DNA from: Streptomyces varsoviensis
Lineage (GTDB): Bacteria; Actinomycetota; Actinomycetes; Streptomycetales; Streptomycetaceae
Assembly: GCF_000718635.1 (NCBI RefSeq)
Contig: NZ_JOBF01000005.1
Coordinates: 197,754 to 261,753, forward strand
Direction of reading: 5' to 3'
DNA: 64,000 bases
Below the pieces are notes generated by a model. It had not been told where the DNA came from. It did no database searches and was given only the letters and a program-made list of their open reading frames with translations. Below, piece after piece: positions 42,003-50,982 of the stretch; position 1 is the first letter of the stretch; every line of letters starts with the position of its first letter. The position numbers and the translations under genes are program-made.

Positions 42003-43010
42003 CTACGCGGCGTTAGGCTCGGGCAGCGCTTTCGCGCCATCGGCCGTCACGCGCGTCGCGCCGATGTAATCGGGTTTATCAATTTTGTCGTACCGAATCA
42101 CCGCGCCGGTGTACGGGGCATTGATCATGTAACCGTCGCCGACGTACATCCCCACGTGGTGAATACTGCGCGGGTCGCTCAGGTCATTGGCGAAGAAAAC
42201 GAGATCTCCCGGCATCAGCTCGTCCCGTTTCGGATGCGCCCCCGCGTTCCACTGGTCGTTCGCGACGCGCGGCAGCTCGATGCCCACCGAGTGGTACGCG
42301 GCCTTCGTCAGCCCCGAGCAGTCGAACCGACCGCCCTGATCCGCCGTGCCGTTGCCGCCCCACAGATACGGCGTACCGAGCACCTTCTGCGCGAAGTAGA
42401 TCGCGCCGGCCGCCTGCTGGGACGGGGCGACCCGGCCGACCGGCTTCGCGAAGCTCTTCGCCAGCGTGCGGATCGTCTTCACATAGCCCTGGGTCTCCTG
42501 GTAGGGCGGCACCCCGGCATTCTTGATCACCGCGTACGCGCCCGCGTTGTACGAGGCCAGCATGTTGTCCGCGAGGTCGCCCGGCACGTTCTTCACGTAC
42601 TTGGCCAGATCGCAGTCGTACGCCGCCGCCGACGGAATCGCGTCCTCCGGGTTCCAGATGTCCTTCTTGCCGTCGCCGTTGCCGTCTATCGCGTGCGTCT
42701 CCCACGTGCCGGGGATGAACTGCGCTATCCCCAACGCGTTGGCCGGACTCACGGCCCGCGGATTCCAGCCGCTCTCCGAATAGAGCTGCGCCGCCAGCAG
42801 CGGAGGGCTCAGCGCCGGGCAGAGATTGCCCCACTTCTCCACCAACTGCTGGTACTGCGCCGGGACCGCGCCCTTCGCCAGCCCCACGGCGCCGGCCGTG
42901 CCGCCGCCCATCAGGTTCGAGGCGGCCGAATAGACGCCCACGACCAGCAGGCCCACCAGACAAAGGCACAGCCCGATACCGATGCTGACGCCCAGCCAGA
43001 TCTTTCGCAC
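42003..43010 (-). CDS. Bifunctional lytic transglycosylase / C40 peptidase (VirB1-like)
   Basis: 335 aa from GTG 43010, with GGGGAG nine bases upstream. A membrane anchor WLGVSIGIGLCLCLVGLLVV (residues about 5-24) leads to an SLT domain, AAQLYSESGWNPRAVSPANA with catalytic Glu and GIAQFIPGTWETH. An NlpC/P60 domain follows, with FDCSGLTKAAYHSVG (Cys) and SIHHVGMYVGDGY (His). It should cut both glycan strands and stem peptides. It lies beside a type IV secretion-like operon, where such enzymes open the wall (VirB1/TcpG role). Confidence 0.92.
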   Translation of the reverse strand: MRKIWLGVSIGIGLCLCLVGLLVVGVYSAASNLMGGGTAGAVGLAKGAVPAQYQQLVEKWGNLCPALSPPLLAAQLYSESGWNPRAVSPANALGIAQFIPGTWETHAIDGNGDGKKDIWNPEDAIPSAAAYDCDLAKYVKNVPGDLADNMLASYNAGAYAVIKNAGVPPYQETQGYVKTIRTLAKSFAKPVGRVAPSQQAAGAIYFAQKVLGTPYLWGGNGTADQGGRFDCSGLTKAAYHSVGIELPRVANDQWNAGAHPKRDELMPGDLVFFANDLSDPRSIHHVGMYVGDGYMINAPYTGAVIRYDKIDKPDYIGATRVTADGAKALPEPNAA

Positions 43011-43153
43011 CCCGCCGGCCTCCCCTACCCGCCCACCCACGAATCCGTCGTTCCGCACGGTACGGCCACCCGGCCCCACCTGGCGAGACCGCCTCGGCGG
43101 ACTCCTCTATGGTGAGTGCCCGGGCAGGACCGGACACCGCACAAGGGGGCACA

Positions 43154-43366
43154 GTGACGGAGCTCAACTGGCAGCAGGCCACCGACGGCACCGAGAAGGA
43201 GTTCCTGGAGGTCGCCTTCGGCGACGACGGCAACGTCTATCTGCGCGAGAACCTCAAGCCCGACGAGATCGTCATCACCACCCGCGCCAAGTGGGACGCC
43301 TTCGTCCTCGGCGTCAAGGCGGGCGAGTTCGACCACTTCGTCGAGGACTGCCCCACCGAGGGCTGA
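43154..43366 (+). CDS. DUF397-like small protein
   Basis: 70 aa starting at GTG 43154 after AAGGGGGCACA. The sequence FGDDGNVYLRENLKPDEIVI then WDAFVLGVKAGEFDHFV matches the DUF397 pattern (VAVRDSKxPxGPxLxFxxxxWxAFxxGVKxGEFD). DUF397 proteins usually pair with XRE regulators in Streptomyces development (BldB/WhiJ context). No XRE gene is adjacent here. It is embedded between the cell-wall hydrolase and the kinase of the secretion-like locus. Confidence 0.72.
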   Translation: MTELNWQQATDGTEKEFLEVAFGDDGNVYLRENLKPDEIVITTRAKWDAFVLGVKAGEFDHFVEDCPTEG

Positions 43367-43566
43367 GGCACCGGACGACGCCGGACCGAAAGGGCTCGGG
43401 CCGAAAAACGCCGAGCTGGACAGCGCCCGGCCGGAAGGCGCCGGGCCGGAAGGCGTCGGGCCGAGGGCGGTGGCCGCACCGCGGGCCGCCCTCCTCTCCC
43501 CCGGCGCGCCGTCGACGCCGATGCCGCTGCCGATGTCGATGTCGCTGCCGATCGGGGCGGCTCCGC

Positions 43567-44850
43567 TCATCGGTTCGCGCCGCCCTGGCCCGAGCCGCCC
43601 GGCGCGTCCGTCGACACCGCCTCGGGGCCCTGCGAGCCCGTGACGTCCGGGCCGAACAAGGACGCGCCGACGATCATCGCCGCCACGAAGGCCACCCCGC
43701 CCGCGACCACGCCGAACAGCACCTTGTGCCGGCGCAGCCGCGCCCGTAGCGCACCGAGCCCGCTCACGGCCGGCGCGCCCCGGCCGCCACCCCCGCCCGT
43801 ACCGCCTCTGGGCACAGCGGCCCGGACCGCGCCTCTGCCGCCGCCCACGCCTCTGCCGCCGCTCCCACCGCGGGCCGGCGCGCTCCGGCCCGCCGAGCGC
43901 CCCGCCGCGCTCCGGTGCCCGGTCGCCGGCAGCGCGTACGTCGTCAGCGACTCCCTCTCCGGGGCCAGGGCCGGGGCGGGGGCGACCACGGGCGCCGGGG
44001 CGGGCACGGGCAGGGGCTGCGGGGTGTCGCGCCAGGAGCCGCTGCCGAACCAGTCGGCCGCCTCCTGCGCCGTCGGCCGGTCCTCCGGCCGCTTGGCCAG
44101 CATTCGCAGCAGATACTCCTCGAAGGCGCTGGGCAGCCCGCCGCAGTACTGCCGCGGCGGCACCGGCTCGGAGTCCACGTGCTGGTAGAGCAGGGCGGTG
44201 GGGGTGTCGGCCCAGAACGGCGGCTGGCCCACCAGGAGCTGGTAGAGCACGCACCCGAGCGCGTACACATCGGAGCCCGGGCCCGCCGCCCGGCCGAGGG
44301 CGCGCTCCGGCGCGAGGTAGGTGCTCGTGCCGACGATCTGGCCCGCGCTGGTCAGCCCGGCCGAGGTCTCGTCGACGAACCGGGCGATGCCGAAGTCGCC
44401 TATCTTGAGCGTGCCGTCGGCGTCGGTCATCAGGTTTCCCGGCTTCACGTCCCGGTGCACGACGCCCTGGCGGTGCGCCGCCGCCAGCCCGGCGGCGGCC
44501 TGGGCCGCGATGTCGGCCACCCGGGCCGGGGCGAGCGCGCCGCCCGCGGCCGACGACAGCTCCTGCGCCAGGCTGGGCCCCTGCACCAACTCCATGACCA
44601 GATAGAAGCGCCCGTCCCAGGCCCCGAAGTCGTAGACCCCGACGACCTGATGGTGATTGAGCCGCGCCGCGGTCTGCGCCTCCATGCGGAACCGCATGGC
44701 CGCCGATTCGTCGCCGTCGTTGCCCAGCAGCAGCTTGACCGCGACCTGACGGCCCAGCACCTCGTCGGAGGCCCGCCAGACTTCGCCCATTCCGCCGCGC
44801 CCGAGCAGATCTCCCAACCGGTACCGATCGGCAACCAGCACCCGTACCAT
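43567..44850 (-). CDS. Membrane Ser/Thr protein kinase (PknB-type)
   Basis: 427 aa. The kinase domain is complete: glycine loop LLGRGGMGEVWRASD, VAVKLLLG (ATP Lys), catalytic VVHRDVKPGNLM, KIGDFGIARF, and APE-box YLAPERALG (residues about 10-270). A Pro/Ala- and Arg/Gly-rich linker follows, then one membrane helix VLFGVVAGGVAFVAAMIVGA and a short extracellular tail. There are no PASTA domains. It is divergent from the VirB-like operon and could phosphorylate its cytoplasmic components (inference). Confidence 0.92.
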   Translation of the reverse strand: MVRVLVADRYRLGDLLGRGGMGEVWRASDEVLGRQVAVKLLLGNDGDESAAMRFRMEAQTAARLNHHQVVGVYDFGAWDGRFYLVMELVQGPSLAQELSSAAGGALAPARVADIAAQAAAGLAAAHRQGVVHRDVKPGNLMTDADGTLKIGDFGIARFVDETSAGLTSAGQIVGTSTYLAPERALGRAAGPGSDVYALGCVLYQLLVGQPPFWADTPTALLYQHVDSEPVPPRQYCGGLPSAFEEYLLRMLAKRPEDRPTAQEAADWFGSGSWRDTPQPLPVPAPAPVVAPAPALAPERESLTTYALPATGHRSAAGRSAGRSAPARGGSGGRGVGGGRGAVRAAVPRGGTGGGGGRGAPAVSGLGALRARLRRHKVLFGVVAGGVAFVAAMIVGASLFGPDVTGSQGPEAVSTDAPGGSGQGGANR

Positions 44851-45236
44851 CCTCGATCTCGTTGCGTCCCGAGCGTGGGCGGGACGCGGTGAACGCGTTA
44901 CATCCTCTCGACGGCCGCAGGGCGCAGCGCATATGAGGGAGACCGCCACAGGGTACCCACCGAACACCCGGTCGTCGGAACATCGGCATCGGCCCCCACC
45001 TCGGCGATCATTGCTCGGCGTCAATACGCGTGGTACACAGAGTGACGATAGGCCACCCCACTGACAACGCCGTGCATCGCGAACGGGGGCGGAGTGATCA
45101 GCGGCACGTGCGAGTCCGGCAAAAAATGACGCCAAGTCGACATGCGTTGGCGGCATTGTCGGCGAAGATAGGGCCTGACCTTCGCCACCGCGGCGAAGGG
45201 CGCGAGCAACTACCCATAAGGGGCGGTGAGTTACAT
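44851..45236. other. Divergent spacer upstream of the secretion-like operon
   Basis: There are 386 bp between the kinase gene and the VirB2-like gene. No family-matching frame is seen. AT-richer tracts (GGCAAAAAATGACG near 45118, GTGGTACACAGAGTGACG near 45030) are where promoters would be expected, but no certain hexamers were found. A ydaO-type riboswitch was searched for by eye and not found. Confidence 0.4.
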
Positions 45237-45545
45237 ATGCTTCTGGCGGCCAAAAAGGGCGACATCAACACCATTATTGGCGGAATCGCCCCGAACTGGG
45301 GCCCGTTCGGCACCCTGGGCAATGAGGCCCGCATCATGGTCGAGGTCGTGATGGCCGTCGCCATCCTGCTGTGCCTGGGCATCGCGATCTGGGGCGCCGC
45401 GAAGCAGCGGATCGGCGCGACGGCGCTGCGCGACACCTTCAGCGCGGAACAGGGCAAGGGGCTGATCGTCGCCGGGCTCACCGGTGTGTTCATCATCGGA
45501 TCGCTGGGCACTCTGTTCACGATCGTCTACGGAATGGCCGTCTGA
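45237..45545 (+). CDS. Two-helix membrane protein, VirB2/TrbC pilin-like
   Basis: 102 aa. Two hydrophobic segments, VVMAVAILLCLGIAIWGAA (residues about 36-55) and GLIVAGLTGVFIIGSLGTLF, are joined by a short polar loop with KQRIGATALRDTFSAEQGK. Size and topology match VirB2/TrbC-type pilin subunits. AAGGGGCGGTGAG precedes ATG 45237. It is the first gene of a forward operon with VirB8-, VirB6-, VirB3/4- and VirD4-like genes. Assignment is by topology and position, not by strong similarity. Confidence 0.7.
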   Translation: MLLAAKKGDINTIIGGIAPNWGPFGTLGNEARIMVEVVMAVAILLCLGIAIWGAAKQRIGATALRDTFSAEQGKGLIVAGLTGVFIIGSLGTLFTIVYGMAV

Positions 45546-45782
45546 CCCCCGCGCGTACCCTCGGCACCACACGCCCCACCCCACCCCCACCTCACCACCG
45601 CCGCGCATCGTCCCCGCGCAGACTCTTCTCCCCCGTCCCCGAGACCCCACAAGTCCCACCCCCCGCACCAGAGGCTGCCTGCTGATGCCCACTCACCCCT
45701 CCCCGCCCGCAACCCCTTCCGCGCCGCTACCGTCATATAGGGGCAGCCTGTCACCGACGACGTTTGAGGGGGCTTACGCGCT

Positions 45783-46673
45783 ATGAGTCTCGACGGCGAC
45801 GACGGCTACGGCAGTGGCGGTGACCACGGCAGAGGCGGCAGAGCGGGCAGGGGCCGGGGCAACCCCGACGACCAGGGCCGCCCGACCCGTACCCGGCTGC
45901 CCGAGGGCGAGGGCGACCCCTACGACGGGCCCCGGCGCGGCGGCCGTACGGGCGTCACCAGCCGCAATCTGATGACCGTCGTCGGCGTCGTGGTGCTCCT
46001 CGTCGCCGCCATCGCCTTCGCCAACCGCGGCGGCGGCAACGACGGCGGCGGCAGCGGCAAGGCCGCCGACAAGAGCACCGGCGCCCAGGCCACGGCCCCC
46101 ACCGGCGTCAAGCCCGTGGACGGCAAGAACAACGGCATCGCCAAGGGCTTCGCCCACACCGAGCAGGGCGCGCAGAGCGCCGCCGCCAACTACGCGGTGG
46201 CGCTCAGCTCCGACGCCATGTTCCGCGCCGAGACCCGCCACCGCATCGTCGCCGCCGTCTACGCCCCCGAGGTCGTCACCGCCCGGCAGGGCGACTACGA
46301 CCAGGCGTACTCGGGCGAACGGGCCGTCAAGATCGGTCTCAAGGCCGACGGCACCGCCCCGTCCGGCCTCACCTTCGTCTCCCGCACCAACCCGGCGGGC
46401 ACCAAGGCGACCGCCTACAAGGACGACACCGCGACCGTCGCGGTCTGGTACTCCACGCTCTTCGGCCTGGCCGGCGAGAGCTCGAAGAACCCCGTCTCCG
46501 AGGGCTGGTACACCAGCACCTTCCAACTCAAGTGGGTCGGCGACGACTGGAAGGTGACGGCCTTCTCGCAGAAGGACGGGCCGACGCCGGTCGGCCGCGA
46601 CCAGGCCGCCTCCTCGGCCAAGGACATGTCCGACGCTGTGCAAGGTTTCGGAGGGTTCACCTATGCCCGGTAA
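45783..46673 (+). CDS. Bitopic membrane protein, VirB8/TcpC-like
   Basis: 296 aa. There is a Gly/Arg-rich cytoplasmic head (residues 1-60), one membrane helix LMTVVGVVVLLVAAIAFA, then an extracellular domain (QSAAANYAVALSSDAMFRAE, VYAPEVVTARQGDYDQAY, WYTSTFQLKWVGDDWKVTAF). Small alpha+beta domains of this kind on a single anchor are found in VirB8/TcpC. GAGGGGG lies nine bases before ATG 45783. The gene overlaps the next by 11 bases, so the products are co-translated. Confidence 0.72.
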   Translation: MSLDGDDGYGSGGDHGRGGRAGRGRGNPDDQGRPTRTRLPEGEGDPYDGPRRGGRTGVTSRNLMTVVGVVVLLVAAIAFANRGGGNDGGGSGKAADKSTGAQATAPTGVKPVDGKNNGIAKGFAHTEQGAQSAAANYAVALSSDAMFRAETRHRIVAAVYAPEVVTARQGDYDQAYSGERAVKIGLKADGTAPSGLTFVSRTNPAGTKATAYKDDTATVAVWYSTLFGLAGESSKNPVSEGWYTSTFQLKWVGDDWKVTAFSQKDGPTPVGRDQAASSAKDMSDAVQGFGGFTYAR

Positions 46674-48003
46674 ACGCCGCCGACCGAACCGCGCCCTGAC
46701 GATCGCCGGAGCGCTGACCGCGCTCCAGACGACCGCGGTCCTGCTGTCGGCCAGGGCCTTCGCCGCCCCCACCCCGCCCCCGACCCCGGGCGGGACCCCC
46801 GGAGCGACCGGCGGCCCCTCCCCCAGCCCGTCGAAGGAAACCTGCGAGTTCCTGATGGGCTCGCTGAAGAAGAGCTGCGAGGACCGGAAGGGCGGCGCCC
46901 CCTCCGGCCCCAGCGCCCCCTCCAGCCCCCTCGACCCCCTGTCGTCCCTCGCCAAGGGGTGCGGAGACGCCGCCGCCTGGATCGTCGGCAAGCTCTCCGA
47001 CGCCGTGAAGTCCACCGCCAACATCGACTTCACCAACAGCGACTTCCTGCGCCAGTACGCCGTCGTCTTCGCGGCCTCCACCGTCCTGACCCTCGTCCTG
47101 TGGCTGCTGGCCGTCGCCAAGCGCGCCGTGCGCGGAGTCCCCTTCACCGAGGCGCTGACCGAGGCCATCGGCTTCCTGTGGCTCACGGTCCTGGCCTCCG
47201 CGTTCACCCCGCTGATCCTCTACACCGTGGTGTCCGCGACCGACGCCGTCACCGACGTCATCGCCAAGGGCACCGGGGCCGACAACGACGCCTTCTTCGG
47301 CGGCTTCGCGAGCGCCCTCAAGAAGGGCCAGGACATCGGCGGCGGCCCGATCATGCTGATCGTCGTCTCCCTCGTCTCCGTGCTGGCCGCGGGCGTCCTC
47401 TGGCTGGAGCTGGTCATCCGCGCCGCACTCCTGTACGTGGGCGCGCTGCTGGGCACCGCCGTCTACGCGGGCCTGGTCGACAAGAACATGTGGGGCCACG
47501 TCCGCCGCTGGGCGGGCATCATGATCGCGGTGATCCTCGTCAAACCGATCATCGTGGTCGTCCTGGGCCTCGCCGGCGCGCTGTCCGGCGGCGACGGGCC
47601 CAACGCCATATCCGCCGTCGTCTCGGGCCTCGCCATCATCATCCTCGCCATCTTCGCGAGCGCGATGATCTACCGCTTCGTCCCCGGCTTCGGCGACGAG
47701 ATCATCAACAGCCGCAGCGCCAGCAGGGACCCCGCGTCCCGCCAGGCCGCCGCCGTGATCTCCTCACCGGCCGCCCTCGTCAAGCAGGGCATCACCACGC
47801 ACAGCACCCGCGGCTCCGACGGCGGCGGGGGCGGCGGAGGCGGCGGCCAGCAGGCCAAGCCCGCCAACCCCGTATCGGGCGGCGTCGCCGCCCACAGCGC
47901 CCGCGGCGGCGGCACGGGAAACGCGGCGAACAAGACCCCCACCCCCGCACCCCGCACGCAGGACAGCGGCGCCGGCAAGACCCCAGGAGGTGACGGGCGT
48001 TGA
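46663..48003 (+). CDS. Polytopic membrane protein, VirB6/TrbL-like
   Basis: 446 aa. An N-terminal signal-like segment and a Pro/Ser-rich stretch precede six or so hydrophobic helices (YAVVFAASTVLTLVLWLLAV, GGGPIMLIVVSLVSVLAAGV, LVIRAALLYVGALLGTAVYA, WAGIMIAVILVKPIIVVVLG, AVVSGLAIIILAIFASAMIY). A long Gly/Ala/Thr-rich cytoplasmic tail ends the protein. Size and helix pattern fit VirB6/TrbL channel components. The start overlaps the VirB8-like stop by 11 bases, and its own stop overlaps the next start (TTGA). Confidence 0.75.
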   Translation: MPGKRRRPNRALTIAGALTALQTTAVLLSARAFAAPTPPPTPGGTPGATGGPSPSPSKETCEFLMGSLKKSCEDRKGGAPSGPSAPSSPLDPLSSLAKGCGDAAAWIVGKLSDAVKSTANIDFTNSDFLRQYAVVFAASTVLTLVLWLLAVAKRAVRGVPFTEALTEAIGFLWLTVLASAFTPLILYTVVSATDAVTDVIAKGTGADNDAFFGGFASALKKGQDIGGGPIMLIVVSLVSVLAAGVLWLELVIRAALLYVGALLGTAVYAGLVDKNMWGHVRRWAGIMIAVILVKPIIVVVLGLAGALSGGDGPNAISAVVSGLAIIILAIFASAMIYRFVPGFGDEIINSRSASRDPASRQAAAVISSPAALVKQGITTHSTRGSDGGGGGGGGGQQAKPANPVSGGVAAHSARGGGTGNAANKTPTPAPRTQDSGAGKTPGGDGR

Positions 48004-49559
48004 CGACCCAGTCGCAGGCCCAGCCGATCGCACCACGCCGTACGTATCTGATCGGCCGCGCCCGCCCCAACGCCGTCGTCGGCAAGAACCGCGAGACCGG
48101 CGAGATCGCGCTGATCATCGCGGGCGCGTTCCTCGGCATGATGTGCGGCCTCCTCGTGCCGATCCTGCCGCTGCGCATCGCGACCCTCACCGGCTTCCCG
48201 ATGCTGGCGCTCGCCGCCGTCTACGTCCCGTACAAGAACCGCACCTTCTACAAGTGGTTCGAGATCAACCGCTCGTTCAAGCGCACCCTGCGCCGCGGCG
48301 CGACCTACCGCTCCGCCGTCATCGAGGCCGGCACCTCCCTCGACGGCCGGGAGGTCGAGGTCGGCCCGCCGCCCGGCGTCGGCCGCATCAACTGGCTGTC
48401 CGCGCCCTTCGGTCCGGACGAGATCGCCGTCCTGCTCCACGCCGACCGGCGCACCGTCACCGCCGCCATCGAGATCGAGGGCCCCGGCGTCGGACTGCGC
48501 GACAGCGAGGACCAGGAGGCGCTCGTCGACCGGTTCGGGACGCTGCTCAAGCACGTCGCCAACGGGGACGGCTTCGTCACCCGCATCCAGATGCTGGCCC
48601 GTACGCTCCCCGCCGACCCCGACGCGCACGCCAAGGACGTCGAGCGGCGCGGCTCCGACAAGGCGCCGCAGTGGCTCCAGGACTCCTACGACCAGCTCCA
48701 GTCCATGGTGTCCACCTCCTCCGAGCAGCACCGCGCGTACCTCGTCGCCTGCATGCATTTCACTCGCGAACTCGCGGCCGAGGCCAACGCCATGGCACGT
48801 GCCTCCCGCCACGAGGCCGGCAAGCGGCGCCTCGACCGGGACGCCGGGCTCGCCGTCGTCATGGCCCGCGAGCTGACCGACATCTGCGCGCGCCTCGCCG
48901 AGGCCGACATCCGGGTCCGCCAGCCGCTCGGCCAGGGCCGGCTCGCCTCGCTCGTGCACTCCATGTACGACCCGGACCACCCCATCGACCACATCCAGGC
49001 GATGAGCAAGCGCAACGCCTGGCCCGCCGAACTCGACGCCATGGAGCCGACGTACCTCCAGGCGAAGACCCGCGAGTCCGCCACGCGCGCGCCCTGGTGC
49101 CACTCCACGGCCTGGGTCAAGGAGTGGCCGATGACGCCCGTAGGCGTCAACTTCCTCGCCCCGTTGCTGGTGCACACGCCCGACGTGATCCGCACCGTCG
49201 CGGTCTGCATGGACCTGGAGCCCACCGACCTCGCCATCGAGCGGATGCTCACGGAGAAGACCAACGACGACGCCGAAGCGTCCCGGCAGGCCAAGATGAA
49301 CCGCGTCGTGGACCCCCGCGACAGCGCCCACCACGTCCGCGTCGACCAGCGCGGCGAGGACCTGGCGAGCGGCGCGGCCGGCGTCAACCTGGTCGGCTAC
49401 ATCACCGTCTCCTCCCGGTCACCCGAGGCGCTCGCCCGCGACAAGCGGACGATCCGGGCGTCGGCGGGCAAGAGCTATCTCAAGCTGGAGTGGTGCGACC
49501 GCGAGCACCACCGGGCCTTCGTCAACACGCTGCCGTTCGCGACCGGCATCCGACGATAG
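48000..49559 (+). CDS. SCO6880-family protein (VirB3 plus VirB4 N-domain-like)
   Basis: 519 aa from TTG 48000, with AGGAGG nine bases upstream; the TTG overlaps the upstream TGA. Two membrane segments (EIALIIAGAFLGMMCGLLVP and TGFPMLALAAVYV, residues about 35-80) resemble VirB3/PrgI. The rest is a soluble domain (INWLSAPFGPDEIAVLLHAD, SMVSTSSEQHRAYLVACMHF, PWCHSTAWVKEWPMTPVGVN) like the N-terminal part of VirB4, without an ATPase site. In effect VirB4 is split, with the ATPase half in the next gene. Confidence 0.85.
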   Translation: MTTQSQAQPIAPRRTYLIGRARPNAVVGKNRETGEIALIIAGAFLGMMCGLLVPILPLRIATLTGFPMLALAAVYVPYKNRTFYKWFEINRSFKRTLRRGATYRSAVIEAGTSLDGREVEVGPPPGVGRINWLSAPFGPDEIAVLLHADRRTVTAAIEIEGPGVGLRDSEDQEALVDRFGTLLKHVANGDGFVTRIQMLARTLPADPDAHAKDVERRGSDKAPQWLQDSYDQLQSMVSTSSEQHRAYLVACMHFTRELAAEANAMARASRHEAGKRRLDRDAGLAVVMARELTDICARLAEADIRVRQPLGQGRLASLVHSMYDPDHPIDHIQAMSKRNAWPAELDAMEPTYLQAKTRESATRAPWCHSTAWVKEWPMTPVGVNFLAPLLVHTPDVIRTVAVCMDLEPTDLAIERMLTEKTNDDAEASRQAKMNRVVDPRDSAHHVRVDQRGEDLASGAAGVNLVGYITVSSRSPEALARDKRTIRASAGKSYLKLEWCDREHHRAFVNTLPFATGIRR

Positions 49560-49568
49560 GGGCATGCC

Positions 49569-50981
49569 GTGCTCGATCCGCTCGCCGCGGTGACCGAGGC
49601 GTTCACCAGCTTCCTCTTCGGAAAGGTGGAGACGACCCGGCTGCCCGTACGGACCTCCACCGGCCAGGCCCAGGCCGTCTACCTGCCCACCGCCGCGCCC
49701 GGCCTGGGCGACTCGGGCGTGATCATCGGCCGCGAGGTCTACAGCGGCAAGGGGTATATCTACGACCCCTTCCAGCTCTACGGGCAGCAGCTCCCCGCCC
49801 CGCACTGGCTGGTGCTCGGCGAGTCCGGCAACGGCAAGTCGGCGCTGGAGAAGACGTACGTCCTGCGCCAGCTCCGGTTCCGCGACCGCCAGGTCGTCGT
49901 GCTCGACGCGCAGGGCGAGGACGGCGTGGGCGAATGGAACCTCATCGCCGAGGAGCTGGGCATCACCCCCGTCCGGCTCGACCCGATGGCCGCCCTCAGC
50001 GGCGGCATCCGCCTCAACCCCCTCGACCCCTCGATCACCACCACCGGCCAGCTCGCCCTGCTCCGCACGATCATCGAGGTCGCGATGGGCCACGGGCTCG
50101 ACGAGCGCGCCGGCTTCGCCCTCAAGGTCGCGCACTCCCACGTCAACGAGACGATCACGGACCGGCAGCCGGTGCTGGCCGACATCGTCGAGCGGCTGCG
50201 CCACCCCGAGGCGGAGTCCGCGGAGGCGATGAACGTCGACATAGACGACGTACGGGCGTGGGGCCTGGACGTCGCGCTGGTCCTGGACCGGCTGGTCGAC
50301 GGCGACCTGCGCGGCATGTTCGACGGCCCGACGTCGGCGGGCATCGACCTGGACGCCCCGCTGATCGTCTTCGACCTCTCGCACATCGACCGCAACTCCA
50401 TCGCCATGCCGATCCTGATGGCCATCGTGGGCGTCTGGCTGGAGCACACCTGGATCCGCCCCGACCGGAAGAAGCGGATCTTCCTGGTCGAGGAGGCGTG
50501 GCACATCATCAACTCGCCGTTCGTCGCCCAGCTCTTCCAGCGGCTGCTGAAGTTCGGCCGCCGCCTCGGCCTCTCCTTCGTCGCCGTCGTCCACCACCTC
50601 TCCGACGTGGTCGACGGCTCGGCCGCGCGCGAGGCCGCCGCGATCCTGAAGATGGCCTCCACCCGCACCGTCTACGCCCAGAAGGCCGACGAGGCACGGG
50701 CCACCGGGCTGGTCCTGGGGCTGCCGCGGTGGGCGGTCGAGATCATCCCGACGCTCACCCCCGGCATCGCGGTATGGGACGTCAACGGCAACGTACAGGT
50801 CGTCAAACACCTGATCACCGAGGCGGAACGGCCGCTCGTCTACACCGACCGGGCCATGACGGAGGACGGCCTGGCCCTGGAACTGGCGGCGGAGGCCGAG
50901 GCGGCGGAGCGGACGGCCGCCGCGATGGAAGAACGGCTCGCGGACGAGGCGTACGGCTCGTCGGAGCCGACGGTGGCCTGA
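49569..50981 (+). CDS. VirB4-like ATPase
   Basis: 470 aa. Walker A is LGESGNGKSALEK (residues 83-95) and Walker B KRIFLVEEAWHIIN (about 302-315). Between them, PMAALSGGIRLNPLDPSITT and HSHVNETITDRQPVLADIV follow the VirB4/TrbE C-terminal domain order. FGRRLGLSFVAVVHHLSDVV is the expected sensor region. It energises assembly or transport. It lies 9 bp after the SCO6880-type gene and 1 bp before the VirD4-like gene. Start is GTG 49569. Confidence 0.9.
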   Translation: MLDPLAAVTEAFTSFLFGKVETTRLPVRTSTGQAQAVYLPTAAPGLGDSGVIIGREVYSGKGYIYDPFQLYGQQLPAPHWLVLGESGNGKSALEKTYVLRQLRFRDRQVVVLDAQGEDGVGEWNLIAEELGITPVRLDPMAALSGGIRLNPLDPSITTTGQLALLRTIIEVAMGHGLDERAGFALKVAHSHVNETITDRQPVLADIVERLRHPEAESAEAMNVDIDDVRAWGLDVALVLDRLVDGDLRGMFDGPTSAGIDLDAPLIVFDLSHIDRNSIAMPILMAIVGVWLEHTWIRPDRKKRIFLVEEAWHIINSPFVAQLFQRLLKFGRRLGLSFVAVVHHLSDVVDGSAAREAAAILKMASTRTVYAQKADEARATGLVLGLPRWAVEIIPTLTPGIAVWDVNGNVQVVKHLITEAERPLVYTDRAMTEDGLALELAAEAEAAERTAAAMEERLADEAYGSSEPTVA

Positions 50982-50982
50982 G

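Noticed and set aside
44851..45236. Possible ydaO (c-di-AMP) riboswitch near wall hydrolase or secretion genes
   Set aside because: Streptomyces NlpC genes often carry one, but none of its conserved segments was found here, upstream of 43010, or upstream of 29928.
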